NCBI RefSeq assembly: GCF_002368395.1
Contig: NZ_AP018254.1
Span: 5,022,001 to 5,086,000, forward strand
Length of the DNA: 64,000 nt
Direction: 5' to 3'
Origin: Calothrix sp. NIES-3974
GTDB taxonomy: Bacteria; Cyanobacteriota; Cyanobacteriia; Cyanobacteriales; Nostocaceae
The notes beneath the pieces were generated by a model. That model did not search any database and was not told where the DNA came from. It was given only the letters and a program-made list of their open reading frames with translations. The position numbers and the translations under genes are program-made. Below, one piece after another: positions 44,604 through 54,530 of the stretch. The number at the start of each line of letters is the position of its first letter. Position 1 is the stretch's first letter.

Positions 44604-47600
44604 ATGACTTACCTCAAAAATAACTTGCAAACATTTATTGCTTCCCTACCCGGTTTTGAGCAAATACCAGGGGAAGTATTGACGAGATTATTGACAACGA
44701 TTCAAGCAGGACGCTTCCGAATCGGTCAGAAAATTATTGGTCAGGAAACAATTCCCGACCGAGTAGGAATAATTTATACCGGGAAAGTACGGTTAATTGG
44801 CTATGACCCCCGTACCCAAATGCCAACTACCTTAAAATTACTAGAAACAGGGGATTTTTTAGGGGAAATTAGTTTACTGCGTCAAACACCCTGTGAAACC
44901 GCGATCGCATCTACGGAAGTGACAATTTTAACGATTGCTGCGGCGGATTTTTTGAGTTTAATGGCGAGTTTTCCAGCTTTTGCTCAAGCACGTCAAAGTC
45001 AAGTGCATATGGCGGAAGTGTTTGAAGTTGTGGGGTTACAGTTGGATGCTTTGGCTAATGGAGGAGCGAATCTACGGGAAATTACGGAAAAAGCTGCCAC
45101 GAATGCCACGATTATCAATTTACCTCCCGGTAAACTGGGTGTGGAGGAATTAGAAAGGGAAAAACTTTGGTTTGTCAGTGGTGGTGTTGTCAATCAGAAT
45201 CCCCGTGGTTCCCGTTTAGATTTAAATAAATTGGGGATGATTGAGGTGACGGGGAAGAATTCTGCACGGTTGCTAGGATTAGATCCGGAGGATGTATCTT
45301 GTTTACAGGGTTACGTAGATACAAATACCCAATCTCCCCTACCTTCTCAAGAAATCCTCACCAGTTCCCCATCTCCGGAAGAGGAATTAGAAATCCCCTA
45401 CGTCGAGGAAACAGAACCCCTATTCTCTTCCTCACCTCAGCAGTACAAACCAGATAATCAACGAGTTAAGTATCCATTTGTTCGGGGTCGGGGGGAAGTG
45501 AATGGGACAGCAGCTTGTTGGCAGATGTTATGTCAGTATTTACACATTCCCTTCCGTCGAGATGTGGTGAAACGGGTATTAACAGAGCAGTTTCGCCGAC
45601 AGGAATCTATTTCTTTTCAAGTTTGTGCCTATTTAGGTGAATTAATCGGGTTTAAATCCCAATTAGTAGATTTACTTACCCAAAATGTCACACGTATCCC
45701 CACACCCGCATTGATGCGTTACCAAGGGGAATATGCAGTTATTTATGAAGCTAGCGATCGCGTGATGGTTTTAGGTGTACCGTCCCAGGGAATAAAGCGG
45801 TTTTCACCGGGTAAGTTGATTGCAGAGTTAGAAGCGGTAAGGGAGAATTCGAGTCCCCAGTTGCAAGTTTTGTTGTTGAGTGCGACCCAGGAAACACCCC
45901 AACAGCGTTTTGGTTTAAGTTGGTTTTTACCCTATATATCCCGTTATCGTCGGGTATTGATTGAAGTCTTTTTGGCTTCATTTTTTGTGCAATTAGCGGC
46001 TTTAGTGAATCCGTTGGTGATTCAGTTAATTATTGATAAGGTTATTGTCCAAAATAGTATTAGTACCCTGAATGTATTGGGGGCTTTATTATTAGTGGTT
46101 GGTTTTTTTGAGGCGATTTTAGGCGCTCTCCGCACCTATCTATTTGTGGATACAACTAACCGCATGGATATGGGGTTAGGTTCACAAATTATTGACCATC
46201 TATTACGTTTACCACTACGCTATTTTGAACGACGACCTGTAGGAGAATTAGCTACTAGAATTAACGAATTAGAAAATATTCGTCAATTTCTCACGGGAAC
46301 AGCCTTGACAGTAGGATTAGATGCGGTATTTTCCGTAGTATATATTATTGTCATGCTCTTTTATAGCTGGCAATTAACTTTAGTTGGTTTAGCGACAATT
46401 CCCGTATTCCTATTAATTACCTTTATTGCATCCCCCATTATTCGTAAACAACTACGCCACAAAGCCGAACGCAACGCCGAAACCCAATCCTATCTAGTAG
46501 AGGTAATGTCGGGAATTCAAACCGTCAAAGCCCAAAATATCGAATTGCGATCGCGTTTTACATGGCAAGAAAAATATGCTCGCTATGTCGCTGCGGGTTT
46601 TGATAATGTGATTACTTCCACTTGGGCTAGTGCTACTAGTAATTTTCTGAATAAATTAAGCAGTTTGCTAGTGTTATGGGCGGGAGCTTATTTAGTTTTA
46701 CAAGGGGAATTAACCCTAGGAGAATTAATCGCCTTTCGGATTATTTCCAGCTACGTCACCAGTCCTATATTACGATTAGCTCAACTGTGGCAGAGTTTCC
46801 AAGAAACAGCTTTATCTTTAGAACGATTAAGTGATATTGTCGATACCCCAGAAGAAGGAGAGCAAGACCGAGGAAATATTCCTCTCCCAGCAATTCAAGG
46901 AGCAGTTAAATTTGAAAATATATCCTTCCGCTTTGCAAGCACAGGTCCTCTACAATTAGCCAACGTCAACATTGAAATTCCCCCAGGAAAATTTGTGGGA
47001 ATCGTTGGACAAAGTGGTTCCGGAAAAAGCACCTTAATGAAACTATTATTAAGATTATACGCACCCGAATCCGGACGCATTTTAATCGATGATTATGATA
47101 TTGCCAAAGTCGAACTTTATTCCCTACGACGACAATTAGGAGTAGTCCCCCAAGATAGTTTACTATTCGACGGCACTGTCCAGGAAAATATGGCCCTTAC
47201 CAACCCCGACGCAACCAGCGAAGAAATCATCCAAGCAGCTAAAATCGCAGCAGCTCACGACTTTATCATGAACCTACCTAATGGCTATAATACCCGCGTC
47301 GGAGAAAAAGGAGCAGGACTATCCGGAGGACAAAGACAACGGATTGCGATCGCGCGTTCAGTCTTGCAAAAACCGAAATTACTCGTTTTAGATGAAGCTA
47401 CCAGTGCTTTAGATTACCCAACGGAACGGCAGGTTTGTATCAATTTAGCCAATGCGTTTCGGGGAAATACAGTATTTTTTATTACCCATAGATTAAATAC
47501 AGTTAGTCATGCAGACATCATTTTAGTCATGGATGGAGGAAGATTAATAGAACAAGGAAATCACCAGGAATTAATGGCGAAAAAAGGTCATTATTTTTAT

Positions 47601-47630
47601 CTTTATAATCAGCAGGAAGTGAATTTGTAA
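44604..47630 (+). CDS. Type I secretion ABC exporter with cNMP-binding and degenerate C39-like domains
   Basis: A 1008-residue inner-membrane half-transporter of the HlyB type. Order: a cyclic-nucleotide-binding-like domain (about 10-145; GDFLGEISLLRQTPCETAIAS), a linker, a C39-like domain (about 285-430), six membrane helices (about 445-725) and the ATPase (about 768-1008). The ATPase has Walker A GQSGSGKSTLMK, signature LSGGQRQRIAIARS, Walker B LLVLDEATSAL and the switch His in FFITHRLNT. In the C39 domain the catalytic Cys position (NGTAACWQML, usually DCGAACL) is Gly, and the usual His of the GHFVVL strand is Glu (GEYAVIYEA). It therefore cannot cleave a leader and should act as a cargo-docking domain as in HlyB. 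The HlyD gene follows. Confidence 0.93.
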   Translation: MTYLKNNLQTFIASLPGFEQIPGEVLTRLLTTIQAGRFRIGQKIIGQETIPDRVGIIYTGKVRLIGYDPRTQMPTTLKLLETGDFLGEISLLRQTPCETAIASTEVTILTIAAADFLSLMASFPAFAQARQSQVHMAEVFEVVGLQLDALANGGANLREITEKAATNATIINLPPGKLGVEELEREKLWFVSGGVVNQNPRGSRLDLNKLGMIEVTGKNSARLLGLDPEDVSCLQGYVDTNTQSPLPSQEILTSSPSPEEELEIPYVEETEPLFSSSPQQYKPDNQRVKYPFVRGRGEVNGTAACWQMLCQYLHIPFRRDVVKRVLTEQFRRQESISFQVCAYLGELIGFKSQLVDLLTQNVTRIPTPALMRYQGEYAVIYEASDRVMVLGVPSQGIKRFSPGKLIAELEAVRENSSPQLQVLLLSATQETPQQRFGLSWFLPYISRYRRVLIEVFLASFFVQLAALVNPLVIQLIIDKVIVQNSISTLNVLGALLLVVGFFEAILGALRTYLFVDTTNRMDMGLGSQIIDHLLRLPLRYFERRPVGELATRINELENIRQFLTGTALTVGLDAVFSVVYIIVMLFYSWQLTLVGLATIPVFLLITFIASPIIRKQLRHKAERNAETQSYLVEVMSGIQTVKAQNIELRSRFTWQEKYARYVAAGFDNVITSTWASATSNFLNKLSSLLVLWAGAYLVLQGELTLGELIAFRIISSYVTSPILRLAQLWQSFQETALSLERLSDIVDTPEEGEQDRGNIPLPAIQGAVKFENISFRFASTGPLQLANVNIEIPPGKFVGIVGQSGSGKSTLMKLLLRLYAPESGRILIDDYDIAKVELYSLRRQLGVVPQDSLLFDGTVQENMALTNPDATSEEIIQAAKIAAAHDFIMNLPNGYNTRVGEKGAGLSGGQRQRIAIARSVLQKPKLLVLDEATSALDYPTERQVCINLANAFRGNTVFFITHRLNTVSHADIILVMDGGRLIEQGNHQELMAKKGHYFYLYNQQEVNL

Positions 47631-47686
47631 ATATGCTAGAGACAACCCGTCGAGTCGTCTGTACGGAAATATTAGTAATTGCAAAA

Positions 47687-47840
47687 ATGGTGTTACTGAA
47701 TTTGGGCATGAATTATAATTATTTACATTTGAATTTTGTATTAAAACCAAAATCATTAATCATTATCGTAGAGACGTAGCACCGCTACGTCTCTACAATA
47801 GGTCAAATTTTCAATTTATATTTTTATTCAGCAGCGCTAA
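47687..47840. mobile_element. MITE-like element, copy 2
   Basis: Opens with ATGGTGTTACTGAATTTGGG and closes with TTCAGCAGCGCT, an inverted match to the GCGTTGCTGAA end of the family. It includes the palindrome at 47768-47796 (GTAGAGACGTAGC arms around ACC). It lies between the exporter and HlyD genes, so the operon carries it as a spacer. Another imperfect palindrome is at 47638-47662. Confidence 0.65.
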
Positions 47841-47887
47841 AAAATCATCCTACTCCTGTATGCTGTATTCTACTCAAGGAAAATCCC

Positions 47888-49465
47888 ATGTCTACTAACC
47901 ACACTAACGGTCATAACGGTAACGGAAAATATCATCAATCAAACCTACAAGATGCGCGATTACTGTTAGCGGAAAAACCCGTACCCAAACAACTAAAACC
48001 AGACTTAAAATCCTATCAATTACAACAATCCTCATCAGTCATACTACGTCAATCCCCCATATGGTCACGTGCCATTATGTTAACATTAATGGGATTAGCT
48101 AGTTTTGGTGTAATTTGGGCTAGTATTGCTAAGATTGAACAGGTAGTACCTGCAACAGGACAACTAAAACCTGAAGCAGCAGTCAAAGAAGTTCAAGCAC
48201 CCGTAGGTGGAGTTGTCAAACAAGTCTTAGTAAAAGATGGACAACAGGTGAAAGTAGGAGATTTATTATTAGTTTTTGACACAGAAGCGAACAAGTCAGA
48301 ATTAACAGCTTTAGAAAAAATTCGTAATAGCATCATCCAGGAAAATCAAATTTATCGGACTTTGATTAACTCCGGTGACAATCCAGCAAGTTTATCCCTG
48401 TTAAGCAATAATCTAAATCCCGAAATCGCCAACCTTTTTAAAAACCGCTCTGCTCTCCTAAGAGAAATAGAAACCCTACAGACAGAATTAAATAATAACA
48501 CCGATAATAATAACCTCAATAACCAAGAACAACAGCGTTTACAAGCAGCACAAACAGAACTGACATCTCGTACCAATGCAGCACGCTTAGAAATTGCTCA
48601 AATTAAACAACAAGCCAATCAAAACCAAATCAAAATCCAAGATGCACGCCAAAATTTGATTCTAGAACAGCAAATTCTCACCAAACTAGAAAACTTAGCC
48701 AAAGAAGGCGCGATCGCGCAACTCCAGTATCTCAAACAAAAGCAAACAGTACAAACCCTGAAATCCCAAATTTCCCAACTAGAACAGGAACAACAACGTC
48801 TCAAATACGATGTAGACCAGGGAACAGAAGAATTAACCAACACCGTTGCAAGTTCCCAAAAAAATATCCTGGAAAAAATTGCTGCAAATAAACAACGCAT
48901 TGCCGAAATCGACAGTCAACTATCCCGTATTCTCCTAGAAAATGATAAAAAACTTGCGGAAATCAACAGTAAAATTGACCAAACTAAACTCAACGTCAAA
49001 TATCAGGAATTACGCGCACCAGTCGCAGGGACAATTTTTGATTTACAAGCAAAAACACCAGGTTTTGTTGCCAACCCTAGCGAAAAAATCTTGAAAATTG
49101 TCCCCAATGATAACCTGATTGCCGAAATATTTATCACCAATCGAGACATTGGATTTGTCCAGGAAGGAATGAAAGTAGATGTGAGAATTGAATCCTTTCC
49201 CTTCAGTGAGTTTGGTGATATTAAGGGTGAAGTTAAATGGATTGGTTCCGATGCCTTACCTCCCGACCCTACCCATCAATTTTATCGTTTTCCTGCCAAA
49301 GTTCGCCTCAATCAACAAAAATTAGCAGTCAAAGGTAGAGATATATCTCTACAATCAGGGATGTCCATTAGTGCAAATATTAAAGTTAGGGAAGAACGCA
49401 CAGTTTTGAGTCTATTTACGGAAATGTTTACCAACCAAATAGAAAACCTCAAGCAAGTTCGTTAA
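47888..49465 (+). CDS. HlyD-family membrane fusion protein of type I secretion
   Basis: A 525-residue periplasmic adaptor. A polar cytoplasmic start rich in Asn/His (1-55) is followed by one membrane anchor (about 58-80, AIMLTLMGLASFGVIWASIA), the first lipoyl half (VKEVQAPVGGVVKQVLVKDG), a long coiled coil (about 150-375, rich in Gln/Asn/Glu), the second lipoyl half (YQELRAPVAGTIFDLQAKTPG) and a beta-barrel domain (MKVDVRIESFPFSEFGDIKG). It would link the ABC exporter to a TolC-type outer membrane channel, which is not in this window. A short TTTTTCCGAAAAA hairpin (49480-49496) follows the stop. Confidence 0.93.
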   Translation: MSTNHTNGHNGNGKYHQSNLQDARLLLAEKPVPKQLKPDLKSYQLQQSSSVILRQSPIWSRAIMLTLMGLASFGVIWASIAKIEQVVPATGQLKPEAAVKEVQAPVGGVVKQVLVKDGQQVKVGDLLLVFDTEANKSELTALEKIRNSIIQENQIYRTLINSGDNPASLSLLSNNLNPEIANLFKNRSALLREIETLQTELNNNTDNNNLNNQEQQRLQAAQTELTSRTNAARLEIAQIKQQANQNQIKIQDARQNLILEQQILTKLENLAKEGAIAQLQYLKQKQTVQTLKSQISQLEQEQQRLKYDVDQGTEELTNTVASSQKNILEKIAANKQRIAEIDSQLSRILLENDKKLAEINSKIDQTKLNVKYQELRAPVAGTIFDLQAKTPGFVANPSEKILKIVPNDNLIAEIFITNRDIGFVQEGMKVDVRIESFPFSEFGDIKGEVKWIGSDALPPDPTHQFYRFPAKVRLNQQKLAVKGRDISLQSGMSISANIKVREERTVLSLFTEMFTNQIENLKQVR

Positions 49466-49679
49466 TTGTGATTATTTTTGATTTTTCCGAAAAATCTACG
49501 TTGTGTCAATCCTGTTAGATTGAATCATCTCGCCATTTATTTACACCCACCTGGGGATGGGCGATATCTGACGATAAGTCTTACGACTATGTGCTGTCGT
49601 GAGTAAAAGTTTGCTATCCTAGTAGCAATCAAAAGTTTAAGGAAGTAATATTACAATAAATATATAAATTATAGAAAGC

Positions 49680-49973
49680 ATGAAGAAAAACTTGAACTTG
49701 AAAATGCGCCAGTTTCCCCTTAGAGACATCCAAAATCCCCACAGCGATGCTCTAAAACAAGCAACAACCGAACCGATCATCATTACCAGCGAATCACAAT
49801 CTAGTTACGTAATTATGTCAGTAGAAAATTACGAGCAATTAATGAATCGAATTACCCAATTAGAAGATTTAATTTTAGGACAACAAGCACAAATGGCTTT
49901 GGCTACATCTAAAATGGTAGGCTCAGAAATTTTCACCGCAGAACTCGAACGTTTAGCAGCACTTGATGACTAA
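49680..49973 (+). CDS. Phd/YefM-family antitoxin
   Basis: A 97-residue antitoxin (89 if the start is Met9, MRQFPLRDI at 49704, which matches the usual family start). The Phd fold is shown by FPLRDIQNPHSDALKQATTE, PIIITSESQSSYVIMSVENY and EQLMNRITQLEDL. It would neutralise the toxin encoded by the overlapping next gene and repress the pair's promoter through its N-terminal domain. Confidence 0.88.
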   Translation: MKKNLNLKMRQFPLRDIQNPHSDALKQATTEPIIITSESQSSYVIMSVENYEQLMNRITQLEDLILGQQAQMALATSKMVGSEIFTAELERLAALDD

Positions 49974-50244
49974 TTTACAGTATGGCGAAATGAGACGGTT
50001 TAGAAAAAGTTTACAGCCGAAAATTGCTGCTCAAATCGCCAAAAAAGTCATGTCGCTCAATATTGACCCCCTACACCCAGACTATAAAGAATTAACTGGT
50101 TATCCTGGATACTATCGCGTAGATTCGGGAGAATATCGCATTGTTTACCGCTTTGATGCAGATGCAGATTTAGTTGAAGTGATTTTAGTTGGTAAGCGTA
50201 ACGACGACGAAGTATACAAACAACTCAAACGTTTACTGGGATAA
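49966..50244 (+). CDS. RelE/ParE-family toxin
   Basis: A 92-residue basic toxin starting MTNLQYGEMRRF; its ATG overlaps the antitoxin stop by eight bases (ATGACTAA), showing translational coupling. The signature is DYKELTGYPGYYRVDSGEYR, then IVYRFDADADLVEVILVGKR and DDEVYKQLKR. RelE-like members cut mRNA on the ribosome, ParE-like ones poison gyrase; which applies here is not clear from sequence. Confidence 0.9.
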   Translation: MTNLQYGEMRRFRKSLQPKIAAQIAKKVMSLNIDPLHPDYKELTGYPGYYRVDSGEYRIVYRFDADADLVEVILVGKRNDDEVYKQLKRLLG

Positions 50245-50460
50245 GGATTTGCTGTTGTGATGCTCCTTGGGAGCGCTTTTTGGTATTGGTGGTGTGCGAT
50301 CGCTGACTTGTCGGTTCGCGTTTATCATTTCGATTATTTGTAATAGTTGTTGCTGTTGTTGTCCTATCTTAACTTCCTGATTGGTTCGTTCTCAAGGAAA
50401 AATAAAAATAGTACACTTCCCAATCTTCCCCATTTCCCCGAAATTGGCGAAAATATTACA

Positions 50461-50496
50461 TAGTGTGGAACACCCATCCGGTGTCACACCACACTA
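50461..50496 (+). promoter_or_regulatory. Hairpin in the metH leader
   Basis: TAGTGTGG (50461-50468) and CCACACTA (50489-50496) form an 8-bp stem; inside, ACACC (50470-50474) pairs with GGTGT (50480-50484) around CATCC. The hairpin ends 16 bases before GGAG (50513-50516) and 24 bases before the start codon, where it could control translation or be a DNA operator. It has no match to a cobalamin or SAM riboswitch that I can see. Confidence 0.6.
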
Positions 50497-50520
50497 TTTA
50501 ACTTAAATTGCTGGAGACCT

Positions 50521-53500
50521 ATGACACAATCATTCCTAGAACGGCTCCATAGTCCGGAACATCCGGTAATTGTGTTCGATGGAGCGATGGGAACGAATTT
50601 ACAATCGCAAAACCTGACTGCAAAGGACTTTGGTGGTGCAGAATACGAAGGTTGTAATGAGTACCTTGTTCACACGAACCCGGAAGCCGTTGCGAAAGTC
50701 CACCGTGATTTTTTGGCTGCGGGTGCGGATGTCATCGAAACCGATACCTTCGGAGGAACGGAGTTTGTGTTGGCAGAATATAATCTGCAAGACCAAGCTT
50801 ACTACCTCAACAAAACTGCCGCAGAATTAGCAAAACGCTGTGCTGCCGAATTTTCCACACCGGAAAAACCCCGCTTTGTGGCTGGTTCGATGGGACCGGG
50901 GACAAAGTTACCCACCCTCGGTCATATTGATTATGATACCCTAGAAACGAACTTTGCCAACCAATCGGCAGCCCTTTGGGATGGGGGTGTGGATTTATTC
51001 ATTATTGAAACCTGTCAGGATGTGCTGCAAATTAAAGCCGCACTCAATGGGGTAGAAAAAACCTTTGCTGCTAAAGGTGGAAGACGACCCATTATGGTTT
51101 CAGTAACAATGGAAACAATGGGAACCATGTTGGTGGGGACGGAAATTAATGCGGTGGTGACAATTCTCGAACCTTACAAAATCGATATTTTAGGTTTGAA
51201 TTGTGCCACTGGTCCAGACTTGATGAAACCGCACATCAAGTATCTATCCGAACATTCTCCCTTCGTCGTTTCCTGTATTCCCAATGCGGGTTTACCGGAA
51301 AATGTCGGTGGACAAGCCCATTACCGTTTGACACCGATGGAATTACGGATGGCGTTGATGCATTTTGTCGAAGACTTAGGTGTCCAAGTGATTGGGGGTT
51401 GCTGTGGGACACGTCCGGGACATATTGCTCAACTGGCTGAAATCGCCAAGGAACTGAAGCCAAAACAACGTCAACCAAGGTTAGAACCAGCAGCAGCATC
51501 GATTTACAGCACACAAAATTATACCCAGGATAATTCCTTCCTGATTGTCGGTGAGAGATTAAACGCCAGTGGTTCTAAAAAATGCCGAGATATGCTCAAC
51601 GCTGAGGATTGGGACGGTTTAGTCTCCCTCGCAAGAGCGCAGGTCAAGGAAGGAGCGCACATTCTCGATGTGAACGTCGATTACGTCGGTCGGGATGGGG
51701 AACGGGATATGCGGGAGTTGGTTTCCCGAATTGTGAATAATGTCACCTTACCCCTAATGCTGGACTCGACGGAATGGCAAAAAATGGAGGCTGGGTTAAA
51801 GGTCGCTGGTGGTAAATGTATCCTCAACTCCACCAACTATGAAGATGGAGAAGAACGCTTTTTCAAAGTCTTGGAACTAGCGAAAAAATACGGAGCCGGG
51901 GTAGTAATTGGCACTATCGACGAAGACGGAATGGCCCGGACAGCCGAGAAAAAATTTGCGATCGCCCAACGTGCCTATCGAGATGCTCTGGAATACGGCA
52001 TCCCTGCCCATGAGATTTTTTTTGATACCCTTGCCCTACCTATTTCTACGGGGATTGAGGAAGACCGGGAAAATGGCAAGGCAACCATTGAAGCAATTCG
52101 CCGAATTAAGGAAGAGTTGCCCGGCTGTCACTTTATGTTGGGTGTATCAAATATTTCCTTTGGTTTGAATCCAGCCGCGCGTCAGGTGTTAAATTCCATG
52201 TTCCTCCACGAAGCAATGCAAGCAGGAATGGATGGAGCAATTGTCAGCGCTGCCAAGATTTTACCCCTAGCGAAAATAGAAGAGAAGCATCAGCAGGTGT
52301 GTCGAGATTTGATTTACGATCGACGCAGATTTGAGGGTGATGTTTGCGTTTACGACCCCTTGGGTGAGCTAACAACCCTGTTTGAAGGGGTGACAACGAA
52401 GAAAGATAAGGGTGTTGACAATAGTTTACCAATTGAGGAACGCTTAAAGCAGCATATTATTGACGGGGAAAGAATTGGTTTGGAGGATACTTTACGGGAA
52501 GCCTTAACTAAGTATCCAGCTTTAGATATCGTCAATATCTATTTGCTAGATGGGATGAAGGTGGTAGGAGATTTGTTCGGTTCTGGACAAATGCAATTAC
52601 CTTTCGTTTTACAATCAGCCGAAACCATGAAAGCTGCGGTGGCTTTTCTTGAACCCCATATGGAAAAATCGGCAACCGGTGAAAGCAATGCTAAGGGTAA
52701 ATTTATCATTGCGACCGTCAAGGGAGATGTTCACGACATTGGTAAAAACCTGGTGGATATCATCTTAACTAATAACGGCTATCAGGTGATAAATTTGGGG
52801 ATTAAACAACCTGTAGAAAACATCATTGAAGCCTACGAAAAGCACAAAGCCGATTGTATTGCCATGAGTGGTTTATTGGTTAAATCCACCGCCTTCATGA
52901 AGGAAAACTTAGAGGTATTTAACCAAAAAGGTATTACCGTACCCGTGATTTTAGGAGGTGCAGCTTTAACACCCAAATTTGTCTATGAAGATTGTCAAAA
53001 CACCTATAAAGGTAAAGTTATCTATGGCAAAGATGCCTTTTCTGACCTCCACTTCATGGATAAATTAATGCTAGCTAAAGCCAATAATGCCTGGGATGAT
53101 TTTCATGGCTTTTCCGGTGAATTCGCTGCCGAAAATGATGTGGTATTCCGGGATGTGGATGCAGAAAAAATTGCCGCTAAAGCAGCTAAGAAAAAGTCAG
53201 ATGCATCCTCAGAAATTGACACCCGTCGTTCCGAAGCCGTTGATATCAACATTGAACGTCCTCAACCTCCCTTTTGGGGAACCACCTTCCTACAACCAAA
53301 TGACATTCCCTGGTCGGAAATATTTTGGCATTTAGACCTGCAAGCTCTCATTGCTGGACAATGGCAATTTAGAAAACCTAAAGACCAAACCAAAGAAGAA
53401 TATCAGGAATTTCTCCAAGCCAAAGTTTATCCAATTCTTGATAGTTGGAAAACCAGAATTGTTGAAGAAAACCTACTCCATCCCCAGGTAATTTACGGTT

Positions 53501-54060
53501 ATTTCCCCTGTAATGCTGAAGGAAATACTTTATATGTGTATCACCCTGAAAATCATCAACAACAGGTAGCCACCTTTGAATTTCCCCGTCAAGGTTCCGG
53601 AAGAAGACTGTGCATTGCTGATTTCTTTGCACCCAAAGACACAGGTATCATCGATGTCTTCCCCATGCAAGCCGTCACCGTCGGCGAAATTGCCACCGAA
53701 TTCGCCCAAAAATTATACGCAGATAATGCTTACACTGATTATCTGTATTTTCACGGTATGGCAGTACAAATGGCAGAAGCATTAGCCGAGTGGACACACG
53801 CCAGAATCCGCAGGGAATTGGGCTTTGGCGACCAGGAACCCGACAATATTCGCGATGTCCTAGCACAGCGCTACCAAGGTTCCCGGTATAGTTTTGGCTA
53901 CCCTGCTTGTCCGAATATCCAAGACCAGTATAAACAACTGGAATTATTAGGAGTTGAACGGATGAACATGTATATGGATGAAAGCGAGCAATTATATCCG
54001 GAACAAAGTACAACCGCAATTATTTGTTATCACCCGGTAGCTAAATATTTCAGCGCTTAA
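50521..54060 (+). CDS. metH: Cobalamin-dependent methionine synthase
   Basis: MetH moves a methyl group from methyltetrahydrofolate through cobalamin to homocysteine. All four modules are present in 1179 residues: homocysteine-binding 1-325 ([10 protein letters not shown]; zinc Cys in GLNCATGPD and [11 protein letters not shown]), pterin-binding about 340-600 ([35 protein letters not shown]), cobalamin cap and binding about 640-870 (lower-ligand His in [27 protein letters not shown]) and reactivation domain about 900-1179 ([14 protein letters not shown]-type [14 protein letters not shown]). Start is set by GGAG four bases upstream. Followed by a good terminator. cobU in the same window belongs to cobalamin synthesis. 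Confidence 0.97.
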   Translation: MTQSFLERLHSPEHPVIVFDGAMGTNLQSQNLTAKDFGGAEYEGCNEYLVHTNPEAVAKVHRDFLAAGADVIETDTFGGTEFVLAEYNLQDQAYYLNKTAAELAKRCAAEFSTPEKPRFVAGSMGPGTKLPTLGHIDYDTLETNFANQSAALWDGGVDLFIIETCQDVLQIKAALNGVEKTFAAKGGRRPIMVSVTMETMGTMLVGTEINAVVTILEPYKIDILGLNCATGPDLMKPHIKYLSEHSPFVVSCIPNAGLPENVGGQAHYRLTPMELRMALMHFVEDLGVQVIGGCCGTRPGHIAQLAEIAKELKPKQRQPRLEPAAASIYSTQNYTQDNSFLIVGERLNASGSKKCRDMLNAEDWDGLVSLARAQVKEGAHILDVNVDYVGRDGERDMRELVSRIVNNVTLPLMLDSTEWQKMEAGLKVAGGKCILNSTNYEDGEERFFKVLELAKKYGAGVVIGTIDEDGMARTAEKKFAIAQRAYRDALEYGIPAHEIFFDTLALPISTGIEEDRENGKATIEAIRRIKEELPGCHFMLGVSNISFGLNPAARQVLNSMFLHEAMQAGMDGAIVSAAKILPLAKIEEKHQQVCRDLIYDRRRFEGDVCVYDPLGELTTLFEGVTTKKDKGVDNSLPIEERLKQHIIDGERIGLEDTLREALTKYPALDIVNIYLLDGMKVVGDLFGSGQMQLPFVLQSAETMKAAVAFLEPHMEKSATGESNAKGKFIIATVKGDVHDIGKNLVDIILTNNGYQVINLGIKQPVENIIEAYEKHKADCIAMSGLLVKSTAFMKENLEVFNQKGITVPVILGGAALTPKFVYEDCQNTYKGKVIYGKDAFSDLHFMDKLMLAKANNAWDDFHGFSGEFAAENDVVFRDVDAEKIAAKAAKKKSDASSEIDTRRSEAVDINIERPQPPFWGTTFLQPNDIPWSEIFWHLDLQALIAGQWQFRKPKDQTKEEYQEFLQAKVYPILDSWKTRIVEENLLHPQVIYGYFPCNAEGNTLYVYHPENHQQQVATFEFPRQGSGRRLCIADFFAPKDTGIIDVFPMQAVTVGEIATEFAQKLYADNAYTDYLYFHGMAVQMAEALAEWTHARIRRELGFGDQEPDNIRDVLAQRYQGSRYSFGYPACPNIQDQYKQLELLGVERMNMYMDESEQLYPEQSTTAIICYHPVAKYFSA

Positions 54061-54078
54061 TTTTTAGTTGCTTCTACT

Positions 54079-54110
54079 CCCCTCTCGATATCCTCTAGAG
54101 GGGGTTTTTT
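54079..54110 (+). terminator. Rho-independent terminator of metH
   Basis: CCCCTCT (54079-54085) pairs with AGAGGGG (54097-54103) and is followed by GTTTTTT, 19 bases after the stop codon. Confidence 0.88.
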
Positions 54111-54215
54111 ATATAGTTTAGTACACTTAGCTTGAAATTACCTATAATTAAAGTGTTACCACATAACCAATAAAAACTACTTGATTTAAATATAATTGTC
54201 AGGGAAATACAATCT

Positions 54216-54530
54216 ATGAATATAGCCCCTAGTGAAGAAAAAATGTGGCAAAAGATACCTAATAAAAACCACAAGTATCAGATGACAGATGATGAGATTA
54301 ATGCCAAGTATGAGCGTGGAGAGAAAAGAATACTTACAGAGATAAATCGCGAAAAGCTACCTAATTTTGCCCAAGCTCTGAAAAATCCTGAATATATGGA
54401 TGTTAACCCTATGCAGAATGATAAATCAATTAGTTCGATTCAGATTGGTTTAGAAGAAGTTGAAATCGGTTTAAAGTTTAATATTGATGCCAATAAAGGG
54501 CTATACTTGTATAAGTATCCACATAAATAA
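54216..54530 (+). CDS. Small ORF resembling a truncated DUF262 N-terminus
   Basis: A 104-residue ORF. The part DDEINAKYERGEKRILTEIN, REKLPNFAQALKNPEYMDVN resembles the beginning of DUF262 (ParB-fold, GmrSD-like) proteins, in which it continues with a PFYQRRxRW motif. Here it reads NPMQNDKSISS and then stops resembling that family; the remaining 35 residues (IQIGLEEVEIGLKFNIDANK) may be foreign. So it could be a decayed gene or a small protein in its own right. No partner gene is present. Assignment rests on memory of the family start. Confidence 0.45.
   Translation: MNIAPSEEKMWQKIPNKNHKYQMTDDEINAKYERGEKRILTEINREKLPNFAQALKNPEYMDVNPMQNDKSISSIQIGLEEVEIGLKFNIDANKGLYLYKYPHK

Noticed and set aside
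50245-50520. Cobalamin riboswitch before metH
   Set aside because: No B12-box consensus (GCCACTG type) and the region is too short and simple; only a hairpin is present.
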